A stretch of 64,000 bases of DNA from Bryoerythrophyllum caledonicum (Eukaryota > Streptophyta > Bryopsida > Pottiales > Pottiaceae). The notes beneath the pieces are model-generated. The model saw only the letters and a program-made list of their open reading frames with translations, did no database searches and was not told the DNA's origin. A program made the position numbers and the translations under genes. The stretch is from assembly GCA_963971425.1 (NCBI GenBank), contig OZ020518.1, forward strand, positions 15,442,990 through 15,506,989. Reading direction: 5' to 3'. This document shows positions 24,231 through 35,132 of the stretch, piece after piece. The first letter of the stretch is position 1. Each line of letters starts with the position of its first letter.

Positions 24231-25409
24231 TAAATGAGTGGGATAGCCACAGTGGCCTACCTTATTTACTTGGGGCAGCAAATTCGGCTTTCAGGGAGGG
24301 AGAGAGGAGGAAAACGAGTGGCTTCTGGAGTGCATGAGAGGCAGCACATTGGTGCTGATTAGTTAAATCACATGGTTTTGTGTGGCGATATTTTGTTCAC
24401 TTTGAATGATTTTTCTGGCTACCTAACAATTACCAAAAGGTGCTACATGGCTCTTGCGTGGAAATCTACAATCGGTTCATTGGCGATTGTTTCAAACTTT
24501 TGGCCTTCGATTGGCTACAAGACAAGAGTAATGTGAGCAAAGTGGCAACAAATCAAATGCCAGTTTCCAACAACAACAACAATGGAAGACTTGTACTTGA
24601 AACACATGTGTGAGTGGTACAGGTTGCAATGCGACTCTTTCAACCTGCACACACAAGAACGACACTCCGACGATCAAGTAAGTGATAATCCACATATAAT
24701 TTCAGCCATCATCAAACCCAGGTTTGTTTTCACAATTCCATCATCCACATATTCTTTAAGCTATCAAGAAAGCAACAACATAAGCAATCACTACCATGTT
24801 AAGTAATAACATACATAAACAACATATAACTTCAGCTATCAACAAAGCAACGGCATAAGTAGTCACTTATGAAGTCACCGGCCACTAACAACTAAGTTAC
24901 AAAGTGCAACTACCTAGACACCAAACAAGAGCAACAATAGTCCCTCACATTGACTAACAACAGCCACCAACACACTTACAAACCAACAACCATTCAAAAA
25001 GCCAACCTATTAAGCTGCAGCCACTAATAAACCAACAAGTAATAAAAAAAAGCCACTTCCAAGCTGCAGCAGTGAACAAGCATACATACATAAGAAATAG
25101 TTAGTAAGAAGCTGCAACAGCCACTAACTTACTAACATAAAAGACCATATTCAAATTCTACGACGTCGGAGCCTAGAATCAAAGCAACAGCCCACATTCA
25201 CAGGTTTAGGGTAAGCATAGCCCCATGTAGATGCGCCCACACACTTGGAAGCCATCTAAATCTATCACCTATGACACAAAGTGAATAGAGAAATGAAAGA
25301 ATGTAACAACAACAAAGCCAATATGCCAATAAAATTAGTAAATTCACGGCAAGGCACATGAATTCATTCACATACAAATGAAACGCAACTAAACACCTAG
25401 CAAAAGGAA
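24231..25409. other. hAT 3' subterminal region
   Basis: Non-coding. Many near-repeats of GCCACTAAC/GCCACCAAC, CAACAA and GCTGCAGC occur between 24560 and 25140. No gene is supported. Confidence 0.5.
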
Positions 25410-28400
25410 CTAAGCCTGATCGCCATAACGCACTCCCTCAGCGGTTTCGTACCACAAGTCAAAGGCTTTATAAAAAGGGAAGTTGTTCAAGTCGAACATG
25501 TTCTGCGAGAACATGCCAACAACCATCTCGAGATGGATGTCTGAGGAGTTGCGGACCTGATTCTTGAGGAAAGTCAAGGAGCTGAATACACGTTCGTCCT
25601 CCACCGAGCCCAATACCATGGCAATAGCAATTTCAGCTAACATCATGTATGTTGGAAATCGTCTAGCGAGAGGTGTGTTGGCCTCGACCACCCACCAAAC
25701 ACGGGTGAGGGGATTCAGCTCAAAGGGAGGTTCAATTGCACGCCGAAAATTGTTCCCCATGAACAATTTAAACATACTCTGCTCGGAGTCTAAGTTGTAA
25801 CCATTCAACATTGGTGGCACAACTATCTTTGTGCCGACTACCCCACCTTCAACCTTCAAGTCTTTAGTCTCACAGAACTGCCGCTTGATAACATCAAGGT
25901 GAAGAGGAAATGTCCTCATGCTGTCCTCTTGGGTCCAATACTGAGGGTAAAGGATCCCCATGGCATTTAGGGTATCCACCGAGGGGAACCTTCGCTTCAG
26001 TTCTGCAATGAGATGGAGAGCTGCCTCTGCAATCAGCACACCATACCAAGGAATGTCAGTTTCAAAATCAGCCCCAAAGTATTTAAAAAACAAAGAGAAA
26101 AGGCTGGTAATGTAAAAAACTCACGTTTGCATTGTGATTTGATGTCAGCAACGATGGCTGTGAATGAATTTCGGTTCACAATGTGATTGTTGTGAATTGC
26201 AGGCACCTCTACCTTGTCAAGGCGCCACATGAGCCGTTCTTTTTTAGTATTAAGATCCACGTCCCAGCCCATGTATACACTGTAATGGCCAAGCTCCAAT
26301 AGTGCCTGGAAATTTGTGAATTCGTCTGCACTGAACGAGGTGGCACAATCCACATAGTGTTTGAATAATTGTGCTTCACATGTGCCCAACGCTGCCACGA
26401 AATCTTGAACATACACATTAGAAGTCTGGACAAACGTAATGAGAACATCCACAGTCTCGATCAGGGGAATCATGGCCACCATGCCTAAAAGAACACTGGG
26501 GTCTATCATATCTTTGAAATAAGCCTGCAAGGTGCAAAAAACAAGGCATTAGTCATGAGTACATATTAACAACATCCACAAACATAAAATGCCATGATGC
26601 AGTAATAATCAAACATGCTTTAAAGTATGAAGAAAAGCCATGAACACACCTGCGCTACAGCCTCGGACTCCTTGGACTTGTTCATTTTAGCTAGAACTGG
26701 CCGGTATTGAGAGATCAACCGCCTCATTGGATTAGCCAGACTTATCCAACGAGTTTGTACATTCTTCAGTAACTTCAGCCCTTTGCATTCCATGGTCATG
26801 GCAAGATCCTTGAAGTCTTGTATGCGCTTTGGGCTCTTGTTGAAGTACATGTATGTTGTTGCCAATAACTTCTCTGTGGCTTCCATAATCTTCAGCTCAC
26901 TGAGGGACTTAAACGCCAAATTACATCGGTGAACGAAGCAGTGCATGGTCTGAACAAATGGAGCATGCTTCTCCTTCAGCTGGACCTCCACACCGGTGAA
27001 GCTCCCTTGGAACATAGGAGCTCCATCAGCCCCAAAACTGATGAGTTTGCGTTCAATATCCACCGTCGACAAGCCTCGACACTCCTTCAACACCGCAATG
27101 AGCAACGCCACAAGGTCGTCCGCCCTCGAACCTTCAACCACCTTGTGTATCTTCAATAACAAGGGTTGTCTTGTCCAATTATCCATGACGTACGCATGGA
27201 TAGATATCCATGAAGTTGTATCAATCGCGGTTGCCTCGTCACAAGAGATTGCTACAAAATTAGCACCTTGTACCTTCCTCTTCACATGTACCTTCTGTTG
27301 CATATGCACAAGATTCCACTATCAACAACAAACTATAAGAGCCCACATACAAGTAGTTGTTTCCACTTACAAGCAGCTGCAACCACTAACAATGACCACG
27401 GCCACTAAGGTGCAGCAGCAGCAACAGTATTTAGCCATAGTCAGAAAAAATGAAATACCATGCAAACTTAACAAGAAGGAAAAAATTGAAGGTAAAACAT
27501 GAGAGACTTGGCAACTGACCACGTCGTACATAGACTCCGCCATGAACCAACCAGATGAATCAGCCCAATGCATGCACGGAATGTCGGGGAACTCTAAAAA
27601 CTTCTATTGCTTCTCTCGTTCTTCATACTCTAACATGGGCTGGCCATTTTGCAGAACTTGGAACACCGTCGCAAACTGGATTTTTTTCTTCCGCCTCATG
27701 TTAGCATTCAAATAGTTGACCTGTTGAAGCACTGTCGCAGGCTGCCGCTTGAAAAAAAGAACATAATTCTTTTGATGTCGACAGGTTTTAGTAACAAAAG
27801 TGTCTCCCACCTTCAGATCCTTGGCAAGTTGCGCTTTCATAGCCTGTGCAACAAAAAATGAGCAACATTAGCATGAGAGATAAAATAGGAAAAAAGTGAG
27901 AAAAATAGAAGTACGGAGTTGAACATACCTTGCGTTGATCCTCGTGCTTCTGAAGAGTGTCTGTCTTCGGCGCAAGCAGCTTGGGTCGACCATCGATAGC
28001 CGAGCAAGTAATACACTTGACAAAGTGTATGCCATCCTCCACCACTCCTTCCGCCCAGGGAAATTTTGTGGACCACTCGATGTGATACCGCCGGTTACGA
28101 TCATATTGCCGCTTGCGTGTCGAGAATGCCCTCAACGCACTGCGGTCTGAGTCACTTGACTCGCTCTGCTCGTCCTCGGATGTGTCCGATGTGTCGGATG
28201 TAACCTATTCAATAAAATCTCGATTCAAGGACTTGTTCATGTTTTTCTGATGAGACTATTTGGGTCCAACATGCCAAATATAATAAATAAATAAAAACTT
28301 GACCATGTGGCTACAGTTTTCATATCATTAGCGATTGTTCAGGATTGAGATAATACTCTAACACAAGGATCAACAAGAAAGACCAAATGAGAAAAGCTTC

Positions 28401-29956
28401 GACTCTAGAGAAGACCTACAATCGAAGTCAAAGAAGAGAAAAGATTGCTAAGAGAAAATACCAAACCATGGACAACCTACAACCAAGAAGTCAACAATAC
28501 CTACAATGACGCTGATTTGGATTTGGAATACTACAAAACAAGGATACTTAAGCTACTCGCCACTTCTTTAGTTGCAATATACAACACAAATATCAACTAT
28601 GCCTGAGAAAGCACAACAAAATCTACCTTCAGACATACACAATGTGTTCCAATATAAACAACTCTACAGATTCCAAAAGCACGTTCAAACCAGAGATGGT
28701 GCTGAATTCAAGAGCACATGTAAGACTTCTGCAGCGTAGACTCAGCTCCTCCATTGCCGTAAACATTCAATGCAGCTAGGGATGCTCATGCAGACAAGCA
28801 TTCATCCTCACATTGCTCCACAACACTGAAGCTACATACTAAAACATACCTCATGACGAAAATTACGAAAAAAAAAAAACCTCATCGCATGCATCGAAAC
28901 AACGGAAAACTAACAAAACCAGCGCAAACGTAAATCAATCGAGAATGTTCCCTTATCAACTGCTGATCCAGAGATGCTATAAAAGAAAACGCGCGACCTA
29001 TATAGAAGATAGTGTGTGCTAACCTGAAGGGGGGCCGGTGTAGCTATAGTTGATGTTGAGCCTTCTCCCGAGGACGGCACAACCTTCTTCCGTTTGGATG
29101 CACACTTGGAGGAAACCAGAGGCCGCTTTCCCTTTCCACCTACGCCGAGGAGTTGCACATCAGGGTTGCTGCGTGGAGGTGTAACGGATACGACGACCGT
29201 GTCGTCGGCCGACGCCATTGCCTCCACCTCGAGCTCCTTCGGCTCACCAGGCCACTCAATGGCTGTAGTATTCATCGCATTCCTTGACGATTGCCAAAAC
29301 ATCTTCAAGGTCACTCCCATCTTGGCAGGCTCCTTTCCATCCTTCCTAGCTGCACGCGGTCTCTTCACCTTGTTGGCACTATCCTTTAATAATCTCTTAT
29401 TGATCCTCCGCTGCTCCCGGTCGGCCACACGATGCTGCTCCGCACTTGACACATAGTAAGGGTTGTCACCTACGACAGCGGCCTGAACGCTTCCTCCACC
29501 AAGAGCACGATGAACGCCGATCGCCCCGCCCAAGCCGAGGCCATTGTCAGTGCCGAGGGTGCTAGGAACGTCATGGGCGCCGCTGAAATTGTGAGCTACG
29601 TGAGAGGTGTCAAAGCTGAGACCGCCTGCAACCATCGCACATGAAACATCGCCTTCAACGCCCTTCTTGCGTGACATATGGACGGAGCCCCCAAGCTCAC
29701 ACTCTGTAGGCACTGTTGGGCCACTTGAAGCCTCTACGACGTCCGAAGTGTGCGCGCCGCTTGCGCACAACGCTTGAAGAGCCTCGGCGCCCGCAATATC
29801 AAGATATTGACTCCTAAACAAGGCTCTCTCCATCACCAAGGTCGTTGGCCCTCGGTCGACACCACGGTCTACACAACCAGCCAATTCCTGCACAAAACCA
29901 CCAAAATTACTTGGCTCCACTAGATTCATTCTCATTGCTAAGAGCTGCTTACTCAT
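25410..29956 (-). CDS. hAT transposase (BED zinc finger, RNase H-like core, C-terminal dimerisation region), probably disrupted
   Basis: Exons by splice sites: 29024-29956, 27929-28204, 27519-27843 (donor uncertain), 26650-27294, 26125-26524 and 25410-26026, about 1,060 codons. It would cut and reinsert the element in the nucleus. Exon 1 is a low-complexity N-terminus with a basic stretch near VKRPRAARK. Exon 2 carries a BED-like finger (CITCSAIDG...TLQKHED). Exon 4 has ISCDEATAIDTTSW (first catalytic Asp), SFGADGAPMFQG (second), CFVHRCNLAF and TRWISL. Exon 6 has LGSVEDERVFSSLTFLKNQVR with the conserved Glu and dimerisation helix. An in-frame TAG at 27604-27606 in exon 3 should truncate the protein unless spliced out, so function is doubtful. 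The N-terminal start is my least certain boundary. Confidence 0.85.
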
Positions 29957-30235
29957 TACTAGGCCGAGAGTTGGAAACTGAAAAATATATCTTATATATT
30001 TAGTGAGGGTCCATGATGATATTTATTACCTGTGAACAAACAAAACGCAGTGGGTAATGAGCATCTCTGTGAGGCCCAGTAAATGTCGGTCTTCTTCTCT
30101 AGGTACAGTTCCGGGTCGATGATGATCGGCTTCGCCCTCTGAAACGTGTTCGTCACATAAACCACAAGCTGAGCCATTGTAAACTTTCATTTCTCATGTG
30201 CTCTGTGCAGATATCGCTCATCATACAGATATACA
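29930..30235. repeat. Direct repeat within the hAT, copy 1
   Basis: Matches about 31570-31870 in the same orientation, including TTACTCATTACTAGGCC, GGAAACTGAAAAATATATCT and AGTGAGGGTCCATGATGAT. On the minus strand both copies hold an open segment containing AQLVVYVTN and PELYLEKKT, ending at a plausible donor. That segment is unrecognised and may be another captured exon. Confidence 0.8.
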
Positions 30236-30384
30236 AAGATCTGTAGATAATGGAAACAATCGTGCACTAAGACATCACCTGTTTTAGACTTGAAGCCCTT
30301 ATGCATAGCAACAACATTGCTGGTAGTTTTAAACCATTATAGTGTACATGAAGGGTCTACTGAACTGATGGCAAAGAAACATAC

Positions 30385-30450
30385 CAGCCCCTCTGCTCCA
30401 GGCAAGTTTCCTCGTCTAGCGAGATTCACAGCAAGCTCCAAGTTATTCAG
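30385..30450 (-). pseudogene. Captured clathrin heavy chain exon (downstream)
   Basis: Twenty-two codons, [22 protein letters not shown], between a CCACAG acceptor and a GTATG donor. This is the segment that directly follows the next entry in plant clathrin heavy chain. No further clathrin exon is visible, so the copy cannot make clathrin. Confidence 0.85.
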
Positions 30451-30724
30451 CTGTGGATCTTAAAAAGTATAACCCTAAGTTAGATAGCGGTTTAAATAGG
30501 CATACATCGTCAAGTCCATAAATGGCAATCTAAAACCATATCTCACTCGATATGGGTGTTGCCAATCGATATAATTATGCTAATCAAGTTCATCTACAGT
30601 GTGAATGTATACATACAGAGAAAATGTAGATGAGAACAAGACACTCGATGAAACTATGATACTCAAGTAGAGATAGGAAAAACGAAGCCGATTGGAGATG
30701 TCTCTTTGAAATCACAGCACTTAC

Positions 30725-30952
30725 CTGGTTGCTAACAAAAGGAACAATTGTAGCCTCATTGATTGTAGCAAGAAGCACTTGCCCTCTACGATTGACGGCA
30801 TAAAAGCCACCAACAGTTCGGGCATCGGCTGTCAAGAAAATGGGATCTGGACTAATTTGATTTCTGTACATAGTAGTTGTACTTTCCAGGTCGTAGACAA
30901 ATAAAAGACCAAGCTTCGTAATCACATAAATGAGGTCGTATTTGGCTGAGAT
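30725..30952 (-). pseudogene. Captured clathrin heavy chain exon (upstream)
   Basis: A 76-codon exon between a TTAACAG acceptor and a GTAAGT donor encodes part of the N-terminal beta-propeller region of clathrin heavy chain: [20 protein letters not shown], then [26 protein letters not shown] and [11 protein letters not shown]. It is open with intact splice sites, so it could be spliced into transposon transcripts. It is in the same orientation as the transposase. Genuine clathrin heavy chain has about 1,700 residues, so this is only a fragment. Confidence 0.92.
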
Positions 30953-31569
30953 CTGTTAACAAAAGTCGATTATAGTCATTACCTAAATGCAACATCAGGT
31001 TACAGACGAGAATTCAAGATTAAAGATATGACAAAATTCACGTAATAACGATAATAATAGAGTACTAGTAATGAACAACAAGTAGTGTTTTCAAGCCTGT
31101 ACTGAGAACCGATCTGTGAAATATTCATAAGCCAAAACAAAATCACTAGCAAATGCAAGTAGCATAAAAGAATGTACAATATCACGAGATCTGATCCAAA
31201 AAACCAAAGCAGTTCTTTGCAGATAGGTATTTCAAGGATTACTCTTTCCAACCGATGTCACTCCACTTCAAAGCTGTTCAGCTGCACAACCGAAGAAACC
31301 ACCACAATGTTCATCACCGTAAACAACCCCCAGACAACCGATGAAACCATGATAATCATCACCGAAAACAAGCCCTAGACCATAAATCTTCAAGTACCAT
31401 TGGCACCTTTTTAGATGTAGTTTCTAAGTGCATTCTTAGTTCTTGGATGTCATTTTCTGTATTCTAAAATAGGTTCTGCTGTGTAGATGCCACATGTGCT
31501 CAATGAAACTAAGGTCCCGCGGCAGGTACAAGAAAAGATGAACTTGACCATGTTGCAAATATCATGCAA
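30953..31569. other. hAT interior, non-coding
   Basis: Between the clathrin exons and the second direct repeat. Segment 31097-31160 (around CTGTGAAATATTCATAAGC) recurs at about 31875-31940. No gene is supported. Confidence 0.45.
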
Positions 31570-31870
31570 ACTTCATTCTCATTACTAGCAGCTTACTCAT
31601 TACTAGGCCCACAGTTGGAAACTGAAAAATATATCTAATATATTCAGTGAGGGTCCATGATGATTTTTACATACCTGTGAACAAACGAAACGCAGTGGGT
31701 AATGAGCGTCTCTGTGAGGCCCAGTAAATGTTGGTCTTCTTCTCCAGGTACAGTTCCAGGTTGATGATGATCGGCTTTGCCCTCTGAAACCTGTTCGTCA
31801 CATAAACCACAAGCTGAGCCCTTATAATTTCATTTCTCATGTGCTCTATGCACATATCGCTCATCATACT
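31570..31870. repeat. Direct repeat within the hAT, copy 2
   Basis: See 29930-30235. The minus-strand open segment here reads AQLVVYVTNRFQRAKPIII and PELYLEKKT-like residues (31667-31867). Substitutions relative to copy 1 show that the duplication is not recent. Confidence 0.8.
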
Positions 31871-33169
31871 GAGCCTGTACTCGGAACCGAACTGTGAAAT
31901 ATTCGTAAGCTAAAACGAAATCACTAGCAAATGCAAAACGCATACAGTACAATTACTCTCTTTGGTGATGAGCGCTGCATTTGGCAACTGCAGGAAGCTA
32001 AGAAGTAAAAGCAAGACGAGGCTGCGATCTCCTTAAATTGAAGACGAGGCTGCAGGAAGCTAGGAAGGAAAAACAATACGAAGACTGGCAATGGCAGGAC
32101 TTTCTTTGAAAGCCACGGCAGCAGTAACCAAATGAGGGAGACGCGCGCAGCTGAGAAGCGTTGCGGGCAGCAGGTGCCTACTTTTATGGAGAGAATTGTT
32201 GTATACGAACATGAAAATTGAACACGATATGTACAAAAATTTAGACGAAAACCTCCTAATCCTAGCATATATTAGAAGGTTAAGCTAATCGGTGTGAGAC
32301 GGAAATTCATACCAGAGAAGGCGACCGACACCTTTGATGAGAGCGCACGGCAGGATTGCAATCGCGCAGCAAACAATCGCGCACCACGCAATCGCACACC
32401 ACGGCCCTCAACTTCTCCACCTCCTCTTCTCTCACCTCGATCGCCCTTCCATACAACAAACAATCGCAAACTTTAACATACCCAAACACACCAGCAAGAT
32501 CTAGAGATCCCAACAACCAAGTTTGAATCAAAACAAACCTATTGATGCGCCGCCGGTGCATCGCCCCACCTCCACCATCTAGGATGCAACAAAATCCTAG
32601 CCTCCAAGTACATCATCTTCAATGTAAATGCGACAAGTTACAACTATTGCTCCCTGCATGAAGTCGATCTCCATCCTAGATAGCAAGGGTATGGCACGTG
32701 AATGTGGCGCAAGGTGGAGTACATGGTGCGCCAACAAGAAACCTCAAACCCTAGGCGACCTTCGTTCAACAAACTTCGTAGAGAAAGGTGCACTGACAGT
32801 AACCCAAGTGCAAACTGGCGAGGCGATTACCTCAACGGCAACCTGTACAGGCGATTAATGCGGATCTCCATACAAAAGGTGGGGACCGTGGGGCGACGTC
32901 ATCAAATTAAGAGAAGTAAATTTGGCTACTAACAGGGATTCATCATCATTTGGGAGTATCAACTAGATTTAGTAAGGCGCCAAGTGGCGATGGACAAAGT
33001 TGGAGATCGTGCTTGATGTGGCCCAAGTTGCTCACTACTAGTTGCCATTAGGCACGTCACGTCAGACTCAAACATCTCCTCTAGCGCATTTTCCTTTCAG
33101 ATCCTTCTTTTTAACAAAGGCCCATTTGCCACGTATTTTTTTATTTGGCCATTTGACCGTAAATCGCCT
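31871..33169. other. hAT 5' region
   Basis: Presumed promoter side of the transposon. Several short overlapping ORFs (32272-32561) are low complexity and unsupported. No TATA box could be tied to the transposase gene. Confidence 0.4.
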
Positions 33170-33184
33170 AAAAAAAAAGGGCTG

Positions 33185-33192
33185 GTCACGAC
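33185..33192. repeat. hAT target-site duplication, right copy (GTCACGAC)
   Basis: Identical to 24208-24215. The Copia reading frame runs into it from higher coordinates. Confidence 0.9.
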
Positions 33193-34550
33193 CCCGTATT
33201 CCGCTTCAACGCCGGACAAAGATACAGCCGGTTGAAGCTTTGAGGTCCAAAAAATTGAGGAGGTACCGATTTTATGAAGCATGCCTGAGATGGAGTGTCT
33301 AGTATCAGTATCACGCCCCTAGTCAGCATCAACATAGGTGCAAAAAACTTCTGAATTGTAGGAGGGAAAGAACAAGCCATGGTCCATGGTGCCTTTTAAA
33401 CACCGGAGAATCTTTTTTGCAGCCTGTAGATGTGCCAGCTCAAGGATCTCCATGTATGAAGACATGCACCCGACAGCATAAGAAATATTTGGACGGGTGT
33501 TAGTTAAATAGATCAAGGTCCTAACAATTGACCTGTACCGCTTGGAGTCAACCTTCTCGATTTGCATTTCTCTTTAGAGAACCAGGTGCAGGTCCATGGA
33601 CAATTTGCTAGCATTGCATGATCTAAGCCCAAATTTTGAAAGCAACTTTCTAATGGAGTTTGTTTGAGTAAACAAGATCCCTTGCATTAAACTGCGGATT
33701 TTTGTACCAAGATATATGTAGCCAAGTCCTAAGCTCGTCATGGCAAATTCTCTTTTGAAAGGAGCTTTCAGTAGGGAAATACGAGCCTTATTGTCCCCGT
33801 GATGAGATCATCAACATAGAGTAGTATAAAGATACGCCTCCATGCCTGGATGAAATAATATAAATTAGGGTCATATTTGCTATATGTCAGACCTTGGGAG
33901 ATTAACCATGAGTTGATCCTTTGATACCAAGCCTGCGGCGCCTATTTTAAATCATAGAGAGCACGACGGATTTTACATACCTTCAGTGCATTGTGGGCTT
34001 CTGGGAATCCGCCAGGTACCTCCCTAAACACATCCTCATTTAAACCGCCATTTAGGAATGCGGTTTGGATGTCCATCTGGTTTAGGTCCCATCCGTTCTT
34101 GGCTCCTAATGCGAGGACAATGCGGATGGTAGACCATCGCACGACTGGAGCGAACACGTCATCATAATCCAGTCCATCATTTTGTTGGAAACCGTGTGCC
34201 ACAATCCAAGCTTTGAGTTTGGTTGTCTCACCATTTTGCTTTGTCTTAAACAACCATTTGGCCGTGATTGGCTTTCGGTCTGCAGGTCTATCAACTATGC
34301 TCCAAGTTTGATTTTTCATTATGGAGTTTACCTTGTTTTAGATGGCGTGTTGCCATCCGTAATGCCTCATGGCTTCATGATAGGAAGTCGGCTCTTCTAT
34401 GTTGTCACGGCTCAGCATCCAGTGGTCTTGAAGCCGAGTTGAAGGTGCACAATTTCGCATTGGATACCATTGAGCTCGTTCATGTAGACGAGGTTGTTCG
34501 GTTGACAAAGGCGACACCGGTGCTTTATCGTTCCTATATTCGGATGTGTC
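33193..34550 (-). pseudogene. Copia reverse transcriptase / RNase H fragment
   Basis: Minus-strand segments in Copia pol order: AKWLFKTKQNGE and the element LDYDDVFAPVVRWSTIR, then LNQMDIQTAFLNGGL (34319-33942), a YVDD catalytic box at about 33805-33816, SIVRTLIYLTNTRPNISYAVG (33567-33319) and SLSGVEAEY at the end. Stops and frameshifts (for example after YDLK at 33942) break it. It ends at the hAT insertion site and resumes at 24207. Confidence 0.88.
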
Positions 34551-34823
34551 TCATACATTGCTAAGTAACTGCGATGATCCTTGGTTGTGTGTTGTAGGTG
34601 ATGTGGCCGGTGACCTGGAGATTAGATCGCCCCCTGCATATGTAGTTGAGTGTAGTGGACTCATGGACGCCAATGACGTCGTTGGTGCACCTACTTGCCT
34701 TGGTTGTATCGTCCCTTGAGTTCTTTGTGGAGACGGTACCCCATGACCGTGCCTTTCGGGAGACACTGTTGTGTTGTCACGTTGGTGATTAGGCGCCGGT
34801 GGACTAGAGCTAGCACTAGCCAT
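34551..34823 (-). pseudogene. Copia integrase-RT linker remnant
   Basis: A 90-codon Pro/Ser/Thr-rich segment directly upstream of the RT fragment, in the place of the low-complexity linker of Copia polyproteins. Gag and integrase core are not found between it and the primer-binding site, so an internal deletion removed them. Confidence 0.5.
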
Positions 34824-34960
34824 GTTTTCCTACGTGAGAAAAAGAGGTCCAGTAAGTGTGGGACCTGATAGCGGTGTGGTCATAAAGCCCTTGCGACTCA
34901 TCGAAGTCGACATCTCTTGTTACTATTATCATCTTGATTGAAGCTATCAATATAACTTCT

Positions 34961-34969
34961 GTGATACCA
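34961..34969 (-). other. Copia primer-binding site
   Basis: Minus strand reads TGGTATCAC directly inside the 5' LTR end, matching the start of the usual initiator Met tRNA-complementary site (TGGTATCAGAGC). Confidence 0.7.
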
Positions 34970-35132
34970 TGTAGAAAATAAATGAAGGTAAAAGATGGGC
35001 TAATGCGCTCTAGTTCCAGTGTCGAGACGGCGGCAATAGGTACAGAAATTGTCAATATAGACAGAGTCGGATGAACAAAGTATTAGCAGAGTGGATGAAG
35101 GAATGATGAACGGAGTTCATTGAGAGAGAGCA
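34970..35132 (-). repeat. Copia 5' LTR
   Basis: 163 bp, TG...CA, partner of 23826-23988. It is followed on the inner side by the primer-binding site. Confidence 0.75.

Larger units (their letters stand above)
24216..33184 (-). mobile_element. hAT-superfamily DNA transposon, 8,969 bp
   Basis: Ends are CAGCCCTTTTTTTTT (24216-24230) and its reverse complement (33170-33184), 15-bp terminal inverted repeats, bordered by perfect 8-bp duplications GTCACGAC. It interrupts Copia pol. Cargo on the minus strand: a six-exon transposase gene (25410-29956), two clathrin heavy chain exons (30385-30952), and a pair of direct repeats (about 29930-30235 and 31570-31870) flanking those exons. The subterminal region 24850-25140 is CA-rich with repeated GCCACTAAC and AGCTGCAGC words that could be transposase-binding sites (inference). 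It is large for a hAT because of the captured and duplicated material. Confidence 0.92.
23826..35132 (-). mobile_element. Copia LTR retrotransposon remnant, split by a hAT insertion
   Basis: The two LTRs (34970-35132 and 23826-23988) are each 163 bp, TG...CA, in the same orientation. The sequence inward of the 5' LTR reads TGGTATCAC on the minus strand, a primer-binding site for initiator Met tRNA. Pol fragments lie on the minus strand at 33193-34550 and 24008-24207, separated exactly by the hAT at 24216-33184. Without the insert only about 2.3 kb remains, so gag, protease and most of integrase are gone. The LTRs differ at many sites, so the insertion is old. Confidence 0.85.

Noticed and set aside
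32272-32561. Overlapping Arg-rich ORFs at the hAT 5' end
   Set aside because: Low complexity, on both strands, with no conserved motif; probably leader sequence.
34551-34823. Independent small Pro-rich gene
   Set aside because: Its position directly before Copia RT fits the polyprotein linker better, and it has no promoter of its own.
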